Origin: CADEDH01 sp963732695
Lineage (GTDB): Bacteria; Actinomycetota; Acidimicrobiia; Acidimicrobiales; SZUA-35
Assembly: GCA_963732695.1 (NCBI GenBank)
Contig: CAVTAP010000007.1
Location: 62,001 to 126,000 of the forward strand
Length of the DNA: 64,000 nucleotides
Reading direction: 5' to 3'
The notes below the pieces were generated by a model. It was not told the origin of the DNA and ran no database searches. It was given only the letters and a program-made list of their open reading frames with translations. Shown one piece after another: positions 50,368 to 62,023 of the stretch. The first letter of the stretch is position 1, and each line of letters opens with the position of its first letter. The position numbers were made by a program, and so were the translations under genes.

Positions 50368-51261
50368 CTACAGGGTGCGGATCTCGGGCAGGAGGCGGGA
50401 GCAGGTGGCGAAGAACTCGTCGCGCTGGGCCTCGGTGCCGGGGAGGCAGCCCAGGATCAGATGGTCGACGCCGGCGTCGGCGTAGCTCCGGATCCGGGCC
50501 AGGATCGAGTCGTCGTCGCCCAGCAGGTAGCGGGCCTTCACGCTCTCGGGCGACAGACCGCTCAGCTTCAGGCTGGTGAGGCCCCGGTCCACGGCGGTAT
50601 CGACGCTGGCCGCCGGGATCGTGGTGACCAGCACCCCGATCGATAGGGAACCGGCCGGGCGGCCCGCCTCCACCACCAGCTCGTCGAGCCGCTGGCGCCG
50701 GCTGGCCACCTGCTCCGGGCTCACCAGGTACGGCGTGTAGCCGGCGGCGAACCGCACGGCCCGGCGCATCGCCGCCTCCGACCGGCCCCCCACCCACACC
50801 GTTGGCGCCGGCCGGGGTGGCGGCTCCAACCGGAACCCGTCGAAGCTGGCCCACCGGCCCTCGTAGGTGAGGGGTTCGCCGGTCCACAGCCGGGTGATGA
50901 TCTCCAGGGCCTCGTCGGTGAAGCGGCCCCGGGTGTGGATGTCGGCGCCCGTGGCAGCGAACTCGCCGGGGAACTCGCCGCCCACGCCGAACCCCGCTAT
51001 CACCCGGCCCGGCGCCGCCCGTGCGATCGTGGCCAGGGCCTTGGCCATCACCGCGCCCGACCGGTAGGGGGCCACCAGGAGATTGAGCCCGATCGTGATC
51101 TGCTCGGTGGCACCGGCGTAGAGGCCGAGGGCGGCCAGCCCGTCGATCAGGTGGCCGACGTGATCACCGCACCACACCGAGTCGAACCCGGCCTCCTCGG
51201 CCCGCCGGGCGAACGCCTTCGGCCCTACGTCGTCGCCCTGGAACTGCACCCCGACCTGCAT
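50368..51261 (-). CDS. LLM class F420-dependent oxidoreductase
   Basis: A 297-residue luciferase-like barrel. MQVGVQFQGDDVGPKAFARRAEEAGFDSVWCGDHV, GLNLLVAPYRSGAVMAKALATIARAAPGRVIAGFGVGGEFPGEFAATG, RFTDEALEIITRLWTGEPLTYEGRW and PTVWVGGRSEAAMRRAVRFAAGY are typical of actinobacterial F420-dependent oxidoreductases, although FMN cannot be excluded. Substrate unknown. The next gene upstream (oppD) is on the same strand beyond a tandem hairpin repeat, so it is probably a separate transcript. Confidence 0.88.
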   Translation of the reverse strand: MQVGVQFQGDDVGPKAFARRAEEAGFDSVWCGDHVGHLIDGLAALGLYAGATEQITIGLNLLVAPYRSGAVMAKALATIARAAPGRVIAGFGVGGEFPGEFAATGADIHTRGRFTDEALEIITRLWTGEPLTYEGRWASFDGFRLEPPPRPAPTVWVGGRSEAAMRRAVRFAAGYTPYLVSPEQVASRRQRLDELVVEAGRPAGSLSIGVLVTTIPAASVDTAVDRGLTSLKLSGLSPESVKARYLLGDDDSILARIRSYADAGVDHLILGCLPGTEAQRDEFFATCSRLLPEIRTL

Positions 51262-51280
51262 GGCCGGCGACGCTAGCAGT

Positions 51281-51427
51281 TACCCAGGGGGCTGGCGCCC
51301 CCGGCGGCTGCGCCGCCTCCCCATTGCCGTTGGGGCCCCTACCCCATCGGCCGCCTTCGGCGTACCCAGGGGGCTGGCGCCCCCGGCGGCTGCGCCGCCT
51401 CCCCATCGCCGTTGGGGCCCCCACCCC
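51281..51427. repeat. Tandem 65-bp repeat with paired hairpins
   Basis: Two near-identical 65-bp units (51281-51345, 51363-51427; period 82) differ at only two or three bases. Each contains GGGGGC-TGGC-GCCCCC and GGCGGC-TGC-GCCGCC, two strong hairpins. They follow the opp operon stop and probably terminate it. The near-identity implies a recent duplication. Confidence 0.8.
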
Positions 51428-51437
51428 TTTATCACTG

Positions 51438-52543
51438 TCAGCTGACGCCGGTGAGCTCGCCCTCGGCCGTCAGGCGGCCGTTGGACCGGTTGATCTCCAG
51501 CGCCTGCTCGCCCTCCGGGGTGCCGACGGGATAGAAGCACCGGTACACGTGATCCCGGTCCACCGCCGGCGTCAGCTCCGGCTCCTCCTCCAGGCACCGG
51601 TCCTGGGCGTACCGGCACCGGGGGGCGAACCGACAGCCCCGGATCGGCTCGACCATGGAGGGCGGGCGCCCGGGGATGATGGCCAGCTTGGTGTGGCTCG
51701 GGTACTCCACCTTGGGGATCGACCGGAACAGGGCTTCGGTGTACGGCATCTTCATGTCGCGGAACAGCACCGGGGTGCGGGCCCGCTCCATGATCCGACC
51801 GGCGTACATCACGATCACCTCCTGGGTGCGGCCGGCGACCACCCCCAGGTCATGCGTGATCAACACCAACGGCATACGCCGCTCGGACTGCTGGTCCGAC
51901 AGGAGGTCGAGGATCTGGGCCTGCACCGTCACGTCCAGGGCGGTGGTGGGCTCATCGGCGATCAGCAGCTTGGGCCCGCACGACAGGGCGATGGCGATCA
52001 CCACCCGCTGGCGCATGCCGCCCGAAAGCTGGTGGGGGTACTCGTCGAGCCGGGTCTTGGGCGACGGGATGCCGACCGAGCGCAACAGCTGCAGGGCCGC
52101 GGCCCGGGCTTCCTTGCGAGACACCTTGTGGTGGATGCGCAGCCCCTCGGCCACCTGGTCGCCGATCCGCATCACCGGGTTCAGCGATCCCAGTGGGTCC
52201 TGGAACACCATGGCCACTTCGGGCCCCCACATGGCCCGCAGCTCCTTGGGGCCGAGCGCCATCATGTCGATCCCGTTGATCTCCACTTCGCCGGTGGTGG
52301 TGACGTTGCTCTTGGGCAGCAGGCGCATCACCGACCGGGCGGTCACGCTCTTGCCCGAGCCCGACTCGCCCACGATGCCGAGCGCCGTACCTCGCCGCAG
52401 GGTGAACGACACGTCGTCGACCGCCGTCAGCGGCCCCCGGGGGGTGGCGAAGGTGGTGGTGAGGTTCTTCACCACCAGCACCGGCGACTGGTCGTCGACG
52501 GTGTCGGCCACCGTGTCGACCGGATTGGCGCCGTTGGGGTAGC

Positions 52544-52547
<4 letters not shown>
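51438..52547 (-). CDS. Oligopeptide ABC transporter ATPase, OppD-like
   Basis: A 369-residue cytoplasmic ATPase of the Opp/Dpp family. Walker A GESGSGKS (about 60-67), Q-loop VFQDPLGSLNP, signature QLSGGMRQR, Walker B LLIADEPTTALD and the H-loop THDLGVV are intact, as is the C-terminal oligo_HPY extension with its Cys residues (CRFAPRCRYAQDRC and YRCF), which bind an iron-sulfur cluster in related proteins. It works with the next ATPase to energise peptide uptake. GTG at 52547 overlaps the stop of the OppF-like gene (GTGA) and fits the family. Last gene of the operon. Confidence 0.92.
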
Positions 52548-54225
<1,678 letters not shown>

Positions 54226-54226
<1 letters not shown>

Positions 54227-55026
54227 CAGAGCACCGACTCCCGGCTCTCGAAACGCTCCTGCAGCCGGTCGCCCACGTAATTGAGGGCCAGCACGGTGAA
54301 GAACATGGCCAGAGCGGGGAACAGCACGATGTGGGCCGCCACATCGAGGTCGGTTCGGCCCTTGTTGATCATGTCACCCCAGGTGGGGGTGGGCGGCGGC
54401 ACCGAAAGGCCGAGGAACGACACCGCCCCTTCCACCACGATCAGGTTGGCCATCACGATCAGGGCGTAGCTGACCAGCGCCGGGGCCACGTTCGGCAGCA
54501 CCTCGCGCAACATGATCCGGCCGTTGCGGGCCCCCATGGTTTTGGCCGCCAGCACGAACTCCCGCTCCGACCACACGAGGGTGGACGCCCGCACCACCCG
54601 GGCGATGGGGGCGATCGACAGCAGCACGAACACCAGGATGAGGATGAAGATCCGGCGGTGGGCCTCGGGGTCGAGGAACAGGATCAACGAAAGGGCCAGC
54701 AGCAGGGGCGGGATCACCAGGGTGGCGTCGGTGAAAGCGGTGATGATGGTGTCGACCTTGCGCCGGTAATAGCCGGCGGCCAACCCGATTGACCCGCCGA
54801 TGAGGAGGGCGAAGGTGGCGCCAACGAAGGCAACGATAAGGCTCACCTGAGCCCCGTAGATGACCCGGGAGAAGATGTCGTGCCCGGTCCCGTCGTTGCC
54901 GAACCAGTACTGAAGCGTCGGCCCGTCCTTCGACGTGCCCTTGAACGTCCCGGCGTAGTCCTTGAGCGGCAGCACAGGAGCGAAGATGGCGGCCAGCGTG
55001 AGCAGGGTGAGGTATGCGACAGCCAC
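54226..55026 (-). CDS. Peptide ABC transporter permease, DppC/OppC-like
   Basis: A 266-residue inner-membrane permease from the GTG at 55026. The EAA loop is EFVLAAKTMGARNGRIMLREVLPN, and YWFGNDGTGHDIFSRVIYGAQVSLIVAF is the usual start of the periplasmic/TM2 part. The true gene may be longer: upstream ATG at 55177 (MVSQMPATGPLMPPLETS...), 8 bp overlapping the stop of the DppB-like gene, is followed by a typical N-terminal tail but falls out of frame in a G-rich stretch near 55080. One base there would restore a normal ~315-residue protein. It pairs with the DppB-like permease to form the translocation channel. Confidence 0.85.
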
Positions 55027-55169
55027 CCAGAACAGGGGACCGAGCTTCGTGCGGCGGCCGCCGCCGGCGATGAGAGCGCCGCCCGCCCCGCCGGGCCTGG
55101 GCTGCCTCCGCCGCCTCGACCGCGGAGGTCTCGAGCGGGGGCATCAGCGGGCCCGTTGCGGGCATCTGG

Positions 55170-56318
55170 CTAACCATTGCCACCACCTCCCAGTCCCCCG
55201 CCTGTGGTTCGTAGCCGGGGGTCGAGTGCCAGGTACAGGAAGTCGACCATCACCAGGATCAGGATGTAGAGCGTGGCGATGACCAGCGTGCCACCCTGCA
55301 CCGAGATGTAGTCGCGCCGGCCGATCGACTCGAACATGAAGCTCCCGATCCCCGGGAGGGTGAAGATCACCTCAGTGATCAGGGCCCCCCCGATCAGGGC
55401 CCCCACGCTGAACCCCATCACTGTGAGCAGGGTGAACATCGAAGGCCGCAACGCGTGACGCCACAGGATTCGGTTGGTCGACAGCCCCTTGGACCGGGCT
55501 AGGTCGATGAAGGGCAAGCGCAGGGTGCCGATCATGTCTGACCGGAGCAGCCGCATGAACACCGCTGACTGGCCCAGAGCCAACGACAGTGATGGCAGCA
55601 GCATGCGTTCGAAGTGCTTCACCGGGTCCTTGCCGAATGGCACGTAGCCGGCGCCCGGCAGGATCTTGAAGCCGAGGCGGGTGCCGAACACGCTGAGTCC
55701 GCCGATAGCGAAGAACAGCACGAGGTTGACTGCGATCACGAAGTTGGGGACGGCGAAGAATCCGAGCATCACCGTGTTGATGACCCGGTCGGTTCGCTGG
55801 CCCCGCTTGTAGGCGGCGTAGACCCCGAGGGGGAAGGCCAGCAGGGAGGCCAGGATCACCGAGTAGGCCATCAACTGGAGCGACGGGGTTATCGACTGGC
55901 CGATGCCCTCGGCCACCGGTTGGCGCCGCTGCACGGAGGTGCCGAGGTCGCCCATCACCAGGTCGCCCAGCCAGTCGCCGTAGCGGTTGAAGAACGGTTG
56001 GTCGAGGCCGAGTTCGGTGCGTACCTGCTCGACCGCGTCGGGGGTGGCCGACGGGCCGAGGATGTTGATGGCCGGGTCGCCCGGCAGGGAGGCCATGAGG
56101 CCGAACACCAGGAACGACACCACAAGCATGATCGGGACCACGCCCATGATGCGGCGCAAGGCATAGCGCCCGTTGGTCATGAAGGCGGCAGCGGTGCCCA
56201 CCATGAGCACGGCGATGAAGATCCAACGAATCTGCGGGCGGGCGAACCAGGCCCACAGGACCACGATGATCAGTGCCGGCACGGCGAGGCGGCTCGGACG
56301 CTCTCTCAGCTTTCGCAC
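55170..56318 (-). CDS. Peptide ABC transporter permease, DppB/OppB-like
   Basis: A 382-residue permease. The core is standard: FGLMASLPGDPAINILGP, GDWLGDLVMGDLGTSVQRRQPV, the EAA-type loop LPFIDLARSKGLSTNRILWRHALRP, and FTLPGIGSFMFESIGRRDY. An extra N-terminal segment of about 50 residues adds two hydrophobic helices (LAVPALIIVVLWAWF and WIFIAVLMVGTAAAFM) before the usual RYALRRIMGVVPIMLVVSFLVF, making it longer than normal. Ends in a Gly-rich tail. Second gene of the operon after the binding protein. Confidence 0.9.
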   Translation of the reverse strand: MRKLRERPSRLAVPALIIVVLWAWFARPQIRWIFIAVLMVGTAAAFMTNGRYALRRIMGVVPIMLVVSFLVFGLMASLPGDPAINILGPSATPDAVEQVRTELGLDQPFFNRYGDWLGDLVMGDLGTSVQRRQPVAEGIGQSITPSLQLMAYSVILASLLAFPLGVYAAYKRGQRTDRVINTVMLGFFAVPNFVIAVNLVLFFAIGGLSVFGTRLGFKILPGAGYVPFGKDPVKHFERMLLPSLSLALGQSAVFMRLLRSDMIGTLRLPFIDLARSKGLSTNRILWRHALRPSMFTLLTVMGFSVGALIGGALITEVIFTLPGIGSFMFESIGRRDYISVQGGTLVIATLYILILVMVDFLYLALDPRLRTTGGGLGGGGNG

Positions 56319-56349
56319 CCTGTCGTACCCCCTCGGGAAGTCATGGATG

Positions 56350-56384
56350 CCGGGTGCGGCCCGTCAACGGCTGGCCGCACCCGG
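56350..56384 (-). promoter_or_regulatory. Stable hairpin between binding-protein and permease genes
   Basis: CCGGGTGCGGCC (56350-56361) pairs perfectly with GGCCGCACCCGG (56373-56384) around 11 bases. In ABC uptake operons such a hairpin after the binding-protein gene limits read-through or protects the upstream mRNA, giving an excess of binding protein. Role inferred from position. Confidence 0.6.
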
Positions 56385-56396
56385 CTCGGTCTCAGG

Positions 56397-58267
56397 TCAG
56401 CCCTGGCAGTTGCCGCCGGTGCACCAGACCTGGGCCAGGTAGTGCCGACCCGCCACCACTGGCTTCACCTTGGCGGCGGAGCCGGAATAGGTGAGGTCCG
56501 TGATGTTCTGGACATTGGGGTTGGCGATCACGCCCCACAGCGTCCAGTAAAGCCAGAAGTTCCACACGTTCTTGCCGAACTGCTGGTTGACCGCCTCGGC
56601 CGCCGCCTTGCGGGCCGCCGGGTCGGGGTTCTGGCGGATGATGGCGTACTGCTTGTCCATCTCCGGATCCTGGAACCGGCCGAAGTTCAGGGCCAGCTCC
56701 GGCTTGGACGGCTCGATGGGGCTGGCCGTGGCCGAACTCCACCAGTACCACTGTTCACTGGGATCAACACCGGCGTGGTTGCGCCACCCCTGCGCCTGGA
56801 ACGTGCCAGCCAGCGCCAGGCCGATGTACTGGCCCTGTTCGATGGGGGTGACCGTGGCCTTCACCTCGTCACCAAAGGCATCGGTCCACATGGAGGCCAC
56901 CATGGTGTTGGTCTCCACGTTGAACGGGTCGTTGGTGGTGTTGAAGGCGAACTCGATGGTGTCAGTGCCGGCGTCGGTCTTGCACTGCTCCCAGTCGGCC
57001 TTGGCTGCGTCGAGATCGAAAGCCGGGTAGCCGGAGTCGTCCAGGTAGCCCGTCGACCCCGGTGGGAACGGGCCATTGGCCGGCTTAACCAGGCCAGCCT
57101 GGCGCTCGTCGGCGATCCGCTGGGTGTCGATCGCCCCGGCCAGCGCCTTCCGGCAGCTGAGGATGTTGATCGGGCTCTTGGCGTTCAGGCCGCCCGGGTC
57201 CATCGGCAGGTTGGGCACGCCCCGCACCGCGGCCAGGGTCGGGTTCTCACCCTGGCCCACGTTGAGCAGTATGTAGCTTGTCTCCCCGTAGGCATCGGCG
57301 GTCAGGACCTTGAAGTCCTCATTTCCGTCATACTTGGCGATCTCGTCGGCGTTGGCGGTGTGGATGATGTCGAACTCACCCGACTTGAGGCCGTTGGATC
57401 GGCCCTGGATGTCCACCGCCACCACGAAGTCGATCTCGTCGAGGTAAGGCAGGCCCTCGTTGGTGACCGACTTGGGGCCGTCACCCCGCCAGTAGTCCTC
57501 GTTACGCACGGCCACGAAGGCGTTGCCGTTGCCCGGGGTGTACGACTGGAACTTGAACGGGCCGACGCCCACCGGGGCCGCCGGGTCGCCGGTGGCCGCC
57601 GCCTTCTCGGCGTCGGTCAGCAGCGGGTTGTTCTTAAGGGTCTTCATCCAGGTGGGCGAGAACATGAAGCCGCACTGGCCATCACGGATCAGCTTCGGTC
57701 CGACCGCTTCGGGGTTGGCATAGGTGAAGGTCGACTGTCTGGCCGGTCGCCTGTACATCCGCCAGACCCAGGAATGACGGGCCGGTGAGCGGAAGCCTTG
57801 CGGCATACGTCGGTGTTGTACTTCACCGCCTCCCCATCGAGGGGGGTGCCGTCGTGGAACGTGATCCCGTCCTTGATGGTTAGCGTCCACGTCTTGTAGT
57901 CGGCGCTGTGTTCCTCCTTGTCGACCAGATACGGCTTGATCTCGCCGTTCTCGTCCGGGATGAACAGCGGATCGCTGATGGCCCGGAAGATCATGTTGCA
58001 GCTAATGGCGCACGACGTGGCGTAGTGGACCCACGGGTTGGCCGAATCGGCCTCGATGCCGTAGACGAGCTTGCCCCCCCGCACCGGGTCGCCGGCATCC
58101 TCGTTGCTGGCATCGGCGCCGGACTGGCCGCCGGTCGAGACGTCGGTGGAGGTATCGGTATCACCCCCACCCCCGGTCGAATCGGTGGAATCACCGCTGC
58201 TACCGCAGGCAGCGGCAACCAGGGCCAAGGCCACCATGGCCGCCAAAAGCTTGCTCAAACGAGACAT
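56397..58267 (-). pseudogene. Peptide-binding lipoprotein (SBP_bac_5), frameshifted
   Basis: The solute-binding protein of the peptide transporter, about 620 residues when repaired. ATG at 58267 starts a signal peptide (KLLAAMVALALVAAACGSS, lipobox AAAC), then a Ser/Thr/Gly linker and the family core DPVRGGKLVYGIEAD, SDPLFIPDENGEIKPYLVDKEE, KDGITFHDGTPLDGEAVKYN. A base is lost near 57810; LPLTGPSFLGLADVQATGQT follows in another frame; a second shift near 57735 leads to FTYANPEAVGPKLI and the rest to CTGGNCQG. Both indels go the same way. With the other genes intact, a sequencing error is a serious alternative to real loss. Confidence 0.85.
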
Positions 58268-58499
58268 AAGCCTGTGCTCTCCCCTTTGTCCCGGGCGACG
58301 TCGGCGTTGCCCGATTTCCCGCTCAACGCTTCCAAAGGCAGCGAGCCGGCGCAAGTCGTTCGATGACTTCGGTCACATTCCGTAACCTCACCGGAAACTT
58401 CACGCACGGCGTGAGCCACGAAGAAGATCGGCACGTTCCGTGGCGTCCGGCGGCGTAGGCAGGCTCAATCGGGGCCCGAGGAGAGCCGATGGGAGCTGT

Positions 58500-59723
58500 A
58501 TGACGGCTTCTTCCCCGCTCCCCGCGCCCGAGAGCGCACCGCTCACCTCCCCCGACGTTGCGGTGGCCCGCAGCCCCGGCGGCGACCGGGTGGTGGCCTC
58601 GATCACGGCCGGATCGGCGGCCGAGGCGGTGGCGGCCAGTGCCGCCATCAAGGCCGGGCCGTGGGCCGTGGCCCTGGTGTTCGCCGCTTCCCCCGCTCTG
58701 TTGGCCGACACCGGGGAGGGCCTTCGGGCTGCCCTCGACGGGATCGACGTGGCCGGCTGCACCTCGGCCGGCATCGTCAACCGGCGGACCTGGGTGGAGG
58801 CGCCCGTGCAGGTCACCCTGCTCGGCGGCACCGGCATGACGGCGGCGGTGAGCGTCGGCCAGCTCGACGTGGCCGACAGCCGGGCCGCCGGCCAGGCTGC
58901 GGCCCAGGCGGTGCGGGCGCTCGATCCCCGGCCGGCCCATTCGGCGCTCGTCGTCCTGGCCGACGGCCTCACCGGCGACACCAACCACATCGTGCGGGGG
59001 GCCTACGAGGTGGCCGGCGCCCTGGTACCCATCGTTGGTGGCTGTGCCGGCGACAACCTGGCCATGAGGGCCACCTGGCAGCTCGCCGGCGACCAGCTCC
59101 TGACCCGGGCGGTGGTGGGCGTCGCCCTCGGCTCCACCGCCCCGCTGGGGGTGGGCGTGCGGCACGGCTGGAGCCCGATCGGGTCGCCCATGACGGTGAC
59201 CGCGGCCGACGGCAACTCGATCCTCACCCTCGACGACCGGCCCGCCCTCGACGCCTACCTCGAGGCGCTGGGGGTCACCGAGGCCACCGTCGGTTCCAGC
59301 CTGGCCCGCGTCAGCCAGACCCGGCCCCTCGGCCTGGAGGGCCGGGGCGGCCACCAGGTGCGGTTCATCCGGGCCACCGACCCCGAGCGGCGGTCGATGG
59401 AGTTCCTGGTGGCCATCGGCGAAGGGGAGCTCGTGACCCTGATGCAGGGGGGCTCCGACACGGTGGTGGCCGCCGCCGGCTCGGCCGTGGACGACGCCCT
59501 GGCCCAGCTCACCGGCGACCCGCTGGGCGTGATCGCCTTCGACTGCGTGGCCTGCCGGGGCGTGATCGGCGACGGCGACCTGGCCTGCGAGACCGCCACC
59601 GTGGCCGGCCAGCTCCCGGCGGGCGCCACCCTGTCGGGGTTGTACACCTACGGCGAGATCGCCCGGCGCGGCGGCAGCCTCGGGTTCCACAATCAGACCA
59701 TGGTCGTGCTGGCCGTCCAGTGA
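58500..59723 (+). CDS. FIST sensor domain protein
   Basis: A 407-residue cytoplasmic protein with FIST_N (about 35-230) and FIST_C (about 245-390) domains, a predicted ligand sensor in signalling. FIST_N landmarks: PWAVALVFAASPALLADTGEGLRAAL, VAGCTSAGI, SALVVLADGLTGDTNHIVRGAYEVAG and IVGGCAGDNL; FIST_C: LGVGVRHGWSPIGSPMTVTAADGNSI, DPLGVIAFDCVACRG and GLYTYGEIAR. Ligands may be small compounds such as amino acids; not proven. It overlaps the GGDEF-EAL gene by 4 bp (GTGA), so the two are coupled in translation and probably in function: a FIST protein feeding c-di-GMP turnover. Confidence 0.9.
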   Translation: MTASSPLPAPESAPLTSPDVAVARSPGGDRVVASITAGSAAEAVAASAAIKAGPWAVALVFAASPALLADTGEGLRAALDGIDVAGCTSAGIVNRRTWVEAPVQVTLLGGTGMTAAVSVGQLDVADSRAAGQAAAQAVRALDPRPAHSALVVLADGLTGDTNHIVRGAYEVAGALVPIVGGCAGDNLAMRATWQLAGDQLLTRAVVGVALGSTAPLGVGVRHGWSPIGSPMTVTAADGNSILTLDDRPALDAYLEALGVTEATVGSSLARVSQTRPLGLEGRGGHQVRFIRATDPERRSMEFLVAIGEGELVTLMQGGSDTVVAAAGSAVDDALAQLTGDPLGVIAFDCVACRGVIGDGDLACETATVAGQLPAGATLSGLYTYGEIARRGGSLGFHNQTMVVLAVQ

Positions 59724-62014
59724 CCTCCCGGTCGGCAGCCGCTGGTCTCATCGGCCTGCTCGACACCTTCGCGCTCCATTCCGAGGACGCCGTCCGCCAG
59801 CGGGTGGTGGACACCGCAGCCGAGAACTACGAGGCCGAGATCGTGGCCATCGTCGCCGGCCAGCAGGTGGCCCAGGCCACCGGGTTGGGCGGCTCGGCCG
59901 AGATGGAGCAGGCGGTGGTGGCCCTGGTGGCCGCCATCGGCTCCACCGCCTCCGGCTCGGCGACGGCCGAGGCCGAGCTCCCCGGGCTGGGACCGGTCAC
60001 GGTGGTCTCGCTGCCCGTCGACGACGAAGACACCAGCCGGTTCGTCGTCATCCGTACCGCCGGCCCGTTCGATCCGGCCGAGCTGCAGGGATGCCGGGCC
60101 ATGATCCGCATCATGCGGCTGGCCGCCCGCAGCATCGACGCCTTCGCCCAGCAGGTGAAGGTGAGCGAGCAGCTGGCCCAGGAGGTGGAGCTCAACCGGC
60201 AGCTGGCCGACGAGCTGGCCCAGCGCCACACCGAGCTGATGACCCGGATGCTCGACATCCAGGGCATGCTCACCGACTCCACCGGCCCGGTGCTGGAGAC
60301 CATCGTGCGCCAGGCGGAGGAGCTGCTCCGAGGCGACGTGGTGGTGTTGCAGCTGCTCCGGCCCGACGGGATGCTGGAGCTGGCCCAGCAGTCGGCCAAC
60401 GCCCCGCTCGCCTTTCCCCGCAGCCTGGGCCTGGTGCGGGCCGACGAGGGGATGGCCGGGTTGGCCATCGAGCGCAACGAGCTGGTGGTCACCCACGACT
60501 ACGCCAACCATGAGCGCGCCATCCCCGGGCTGGTTAAGGCGGGCCTGACGGCCACCATCACCGCCCCCGTGCGTCGGCGCCACGAAGTGGTCGGTGCGCT
60601 CACCGTCTCGAGCCGGGAGCCCGATCGACGCTTCAGCCGGGACGAGATCGAGACCGTGCTGCTGCTGGCCGGCTACGCCTCGGTGGCCCTCACCGACGCA
60701 CTCACCCTCGACCAGCGCCAACGGGCCCTGGAAGAAGCCGAGTGGCAGGCCACCCACGACCCGCTCACCGGCCTGGCCAACCGGCGCCTGGTGATGGAGA
60801 CGATCACCGAGCGGCTGGCCCGGGGCCGGGGCGAGATGAACCTCCTCTACATCGACGTCGACCGGTTCAAGTCGGTCAACGACCGGTACGGCCATCACGT
60901 GGGCGACCTCCTCATCCGGGAGGTGGCCGAGCGGATCAACCTCAGCACCCGGTCCGACGATCTGGTGGGGCGGCTGGCCGGCGACGAGTTCATCGTGGTC
61001 TTCGGCTCCCGGGTGGATCTCCGCCAGGCCGGCCACATCGCCGAGCGGATCCGTCACCGCCTGAACGGGCCGGCCACCGTGGGGGGCCGTACCGTGCCGC
61101 TCAGCGTGAGCATCGGCATCGCCACGGCCGACGGGGTGGCCACCGCCGACGACGTGATCAACGCCGCCGACGTGGCCATGTACCAGGCCAAGTCGGGCGG
61201 TCGGAACCAGGTGGGCCGCTACGACCAGAGCATCCAGAGCGAGCTGCGCCTCCAGGCCGAGCTGGCCGAGCGGCTGGAGAACGCGGTGGCCACGGGCCAG
61301 GGGCTGCACCTGGAGTACCAGCCGGTGGTGGACATCGAGAGCGAGACCGTGGTGGGCCACGAGGCCCTGCTGCGGTGGGTGGACCCGGTGCTGGGCCGGG
61401 TACCGCCCGACACGTTCATACCGGTGGCCGAGGAACTCGGCCTGATCACCCGTCTCGACGATTGGGTGCTGGCCACCGCGGTCCGGGAGGCGGCCGAGGC
61501 CGGCAACGAGGCCCGGCTGTCGGTGAACGTGTCGCCGGCCTGGCTGGCGGCGGGGGGAGCGGCCGACAAGGCGGCGGCCGTGGCCCTGGCCCACGGTTTC
61601 CCCCTCGATCGCCTCGTGCTGGAGGTCACCGAGCGCGTGGCGCTGGCCGACAACGTGACCACGATCCTCCGCCAGCTCCGGGCGATCGGGGTCCGCGTCA
61701 TGCTCGACGACTTCGGCACCGGCTACTCGTCGCTGGCCTACGTGCAGCGCCTCGAGATCGACGGCATCAAGATCGACCGGGGGTTCCTCCAGGGCGTGGA
61801 GTCCGACCGCCACGCCGCCGCCATCCTCGAAGCCGTGGTGACGCTGACCGACCGCCTGGGGGCGTCGGCCATCGCCGAAGGGGTGGAGAGCCCGGCCCAG
61901 GCCAAGCTGTTGTCCGAGCTGGGTTGCCGCCTGGCCCAGGGCTGGTACTTCGGCCGCCCCGCTCCCGCCCCCGGCGGTCTCCTGGCCCTCGGGTCCCGCG
62001 TCGTCCCCGGCTGA
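59720..62014 (+). CDS. GAF-GGDEF-EAL c-di-GMP enzyme
   Basis: A 764-residue soluble protein. Residues about 1-140 are a helical region, followed by a coiled coil (VKVSEQLAQEVELNRQLADELAQRHTEL), a GAF domain (about 185-330), GGDEF (about 345-500) with DPLTGLANRR and RLAGDEFIVVFG (AGDEF in place of GGDEF, usually still active), and EAL (about 515-755) with GHEALLRWVDP, LEVTERVAL, DDFGTGYSSLAYV and KIDRGFLQG. Both catalytic halves look complete. No membrane segment: the input is probably the FIST partner and the GAF domain. GTG at 59720 overlaps the FIST stop. Confidence 0.9.
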   Translation: MTSRSAAAGLIGLLDTFALHSEDAVRQRVVDTAAENYEAEIVAIVAGQQVAQATGLGGSAEMEQAVVALVAAIGSTASGSATAEAELPGLGPVTVVSLPVDDEDTSRFVVIRTAGPFDPAELQGCRAMIRIMRLAARSIDAFAQQVKVSEQLAQEVELNRQLADELAQRHTELMTRMLDIQGMLTDSTGPVLETIVRQAEELLRGDVVVLQLLRPDGMLELAQQSANAPLAFPRSLGLVRADEGMAGLAIERNELVVTHDYANHERAIPGLVKAGLTATITAPVRRRHEVVGALTVSSREPDRRFSRDEIETVLLLAGYASVALTDALTLDQRQRALEEAEWQATHDPLTGLANRRLVMETITERLARGRGEMNLLYIDVDRFKSVNDRYGHHVGDLLIREVAERINLSTRSDDLVGRLAGDEFIVVFGSRVDLRQAGHIAERIRHRLNGPATVGGRTVPLSVSIGIATADGVATADDVINAADVAMYQAKSGGRNQVGRYDQSIQSELRLQAELAERLENAVATGQGLHLEYQPVVDIESETVVGHEALLRWVDPVLGRVPPDTFIPVAEELGLITRLDDWVLATAVREAAEAGNEARLSVNVSPAWLAAGGAADKAAAVALAHGFPLDRLVLEVTERVALADNVTTILRQLRAIGVRVMLDDFGTGYSSLAYVQRLEIDGIKIDRGFLQGVESDRHAAAILEAVVTLTDRLGASAIAEGVESPAQAKLLSELGCRLAQGWYFGRPAPAPGGLLALGSRVVPG

Positions 62015-62023
62015 CGGGCGATC

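Noticed and set aside
51281..51427. CRISPR array
   Set aside because: Only two units, with a 17-bp gap and internal hairpins, and no cas gene in the window.
55614..57788. A 724-codon plus-strand open frame
   Set aside because: Antisense to the peptide permease and binding-protein genes, whose own products are clearly recognisable.
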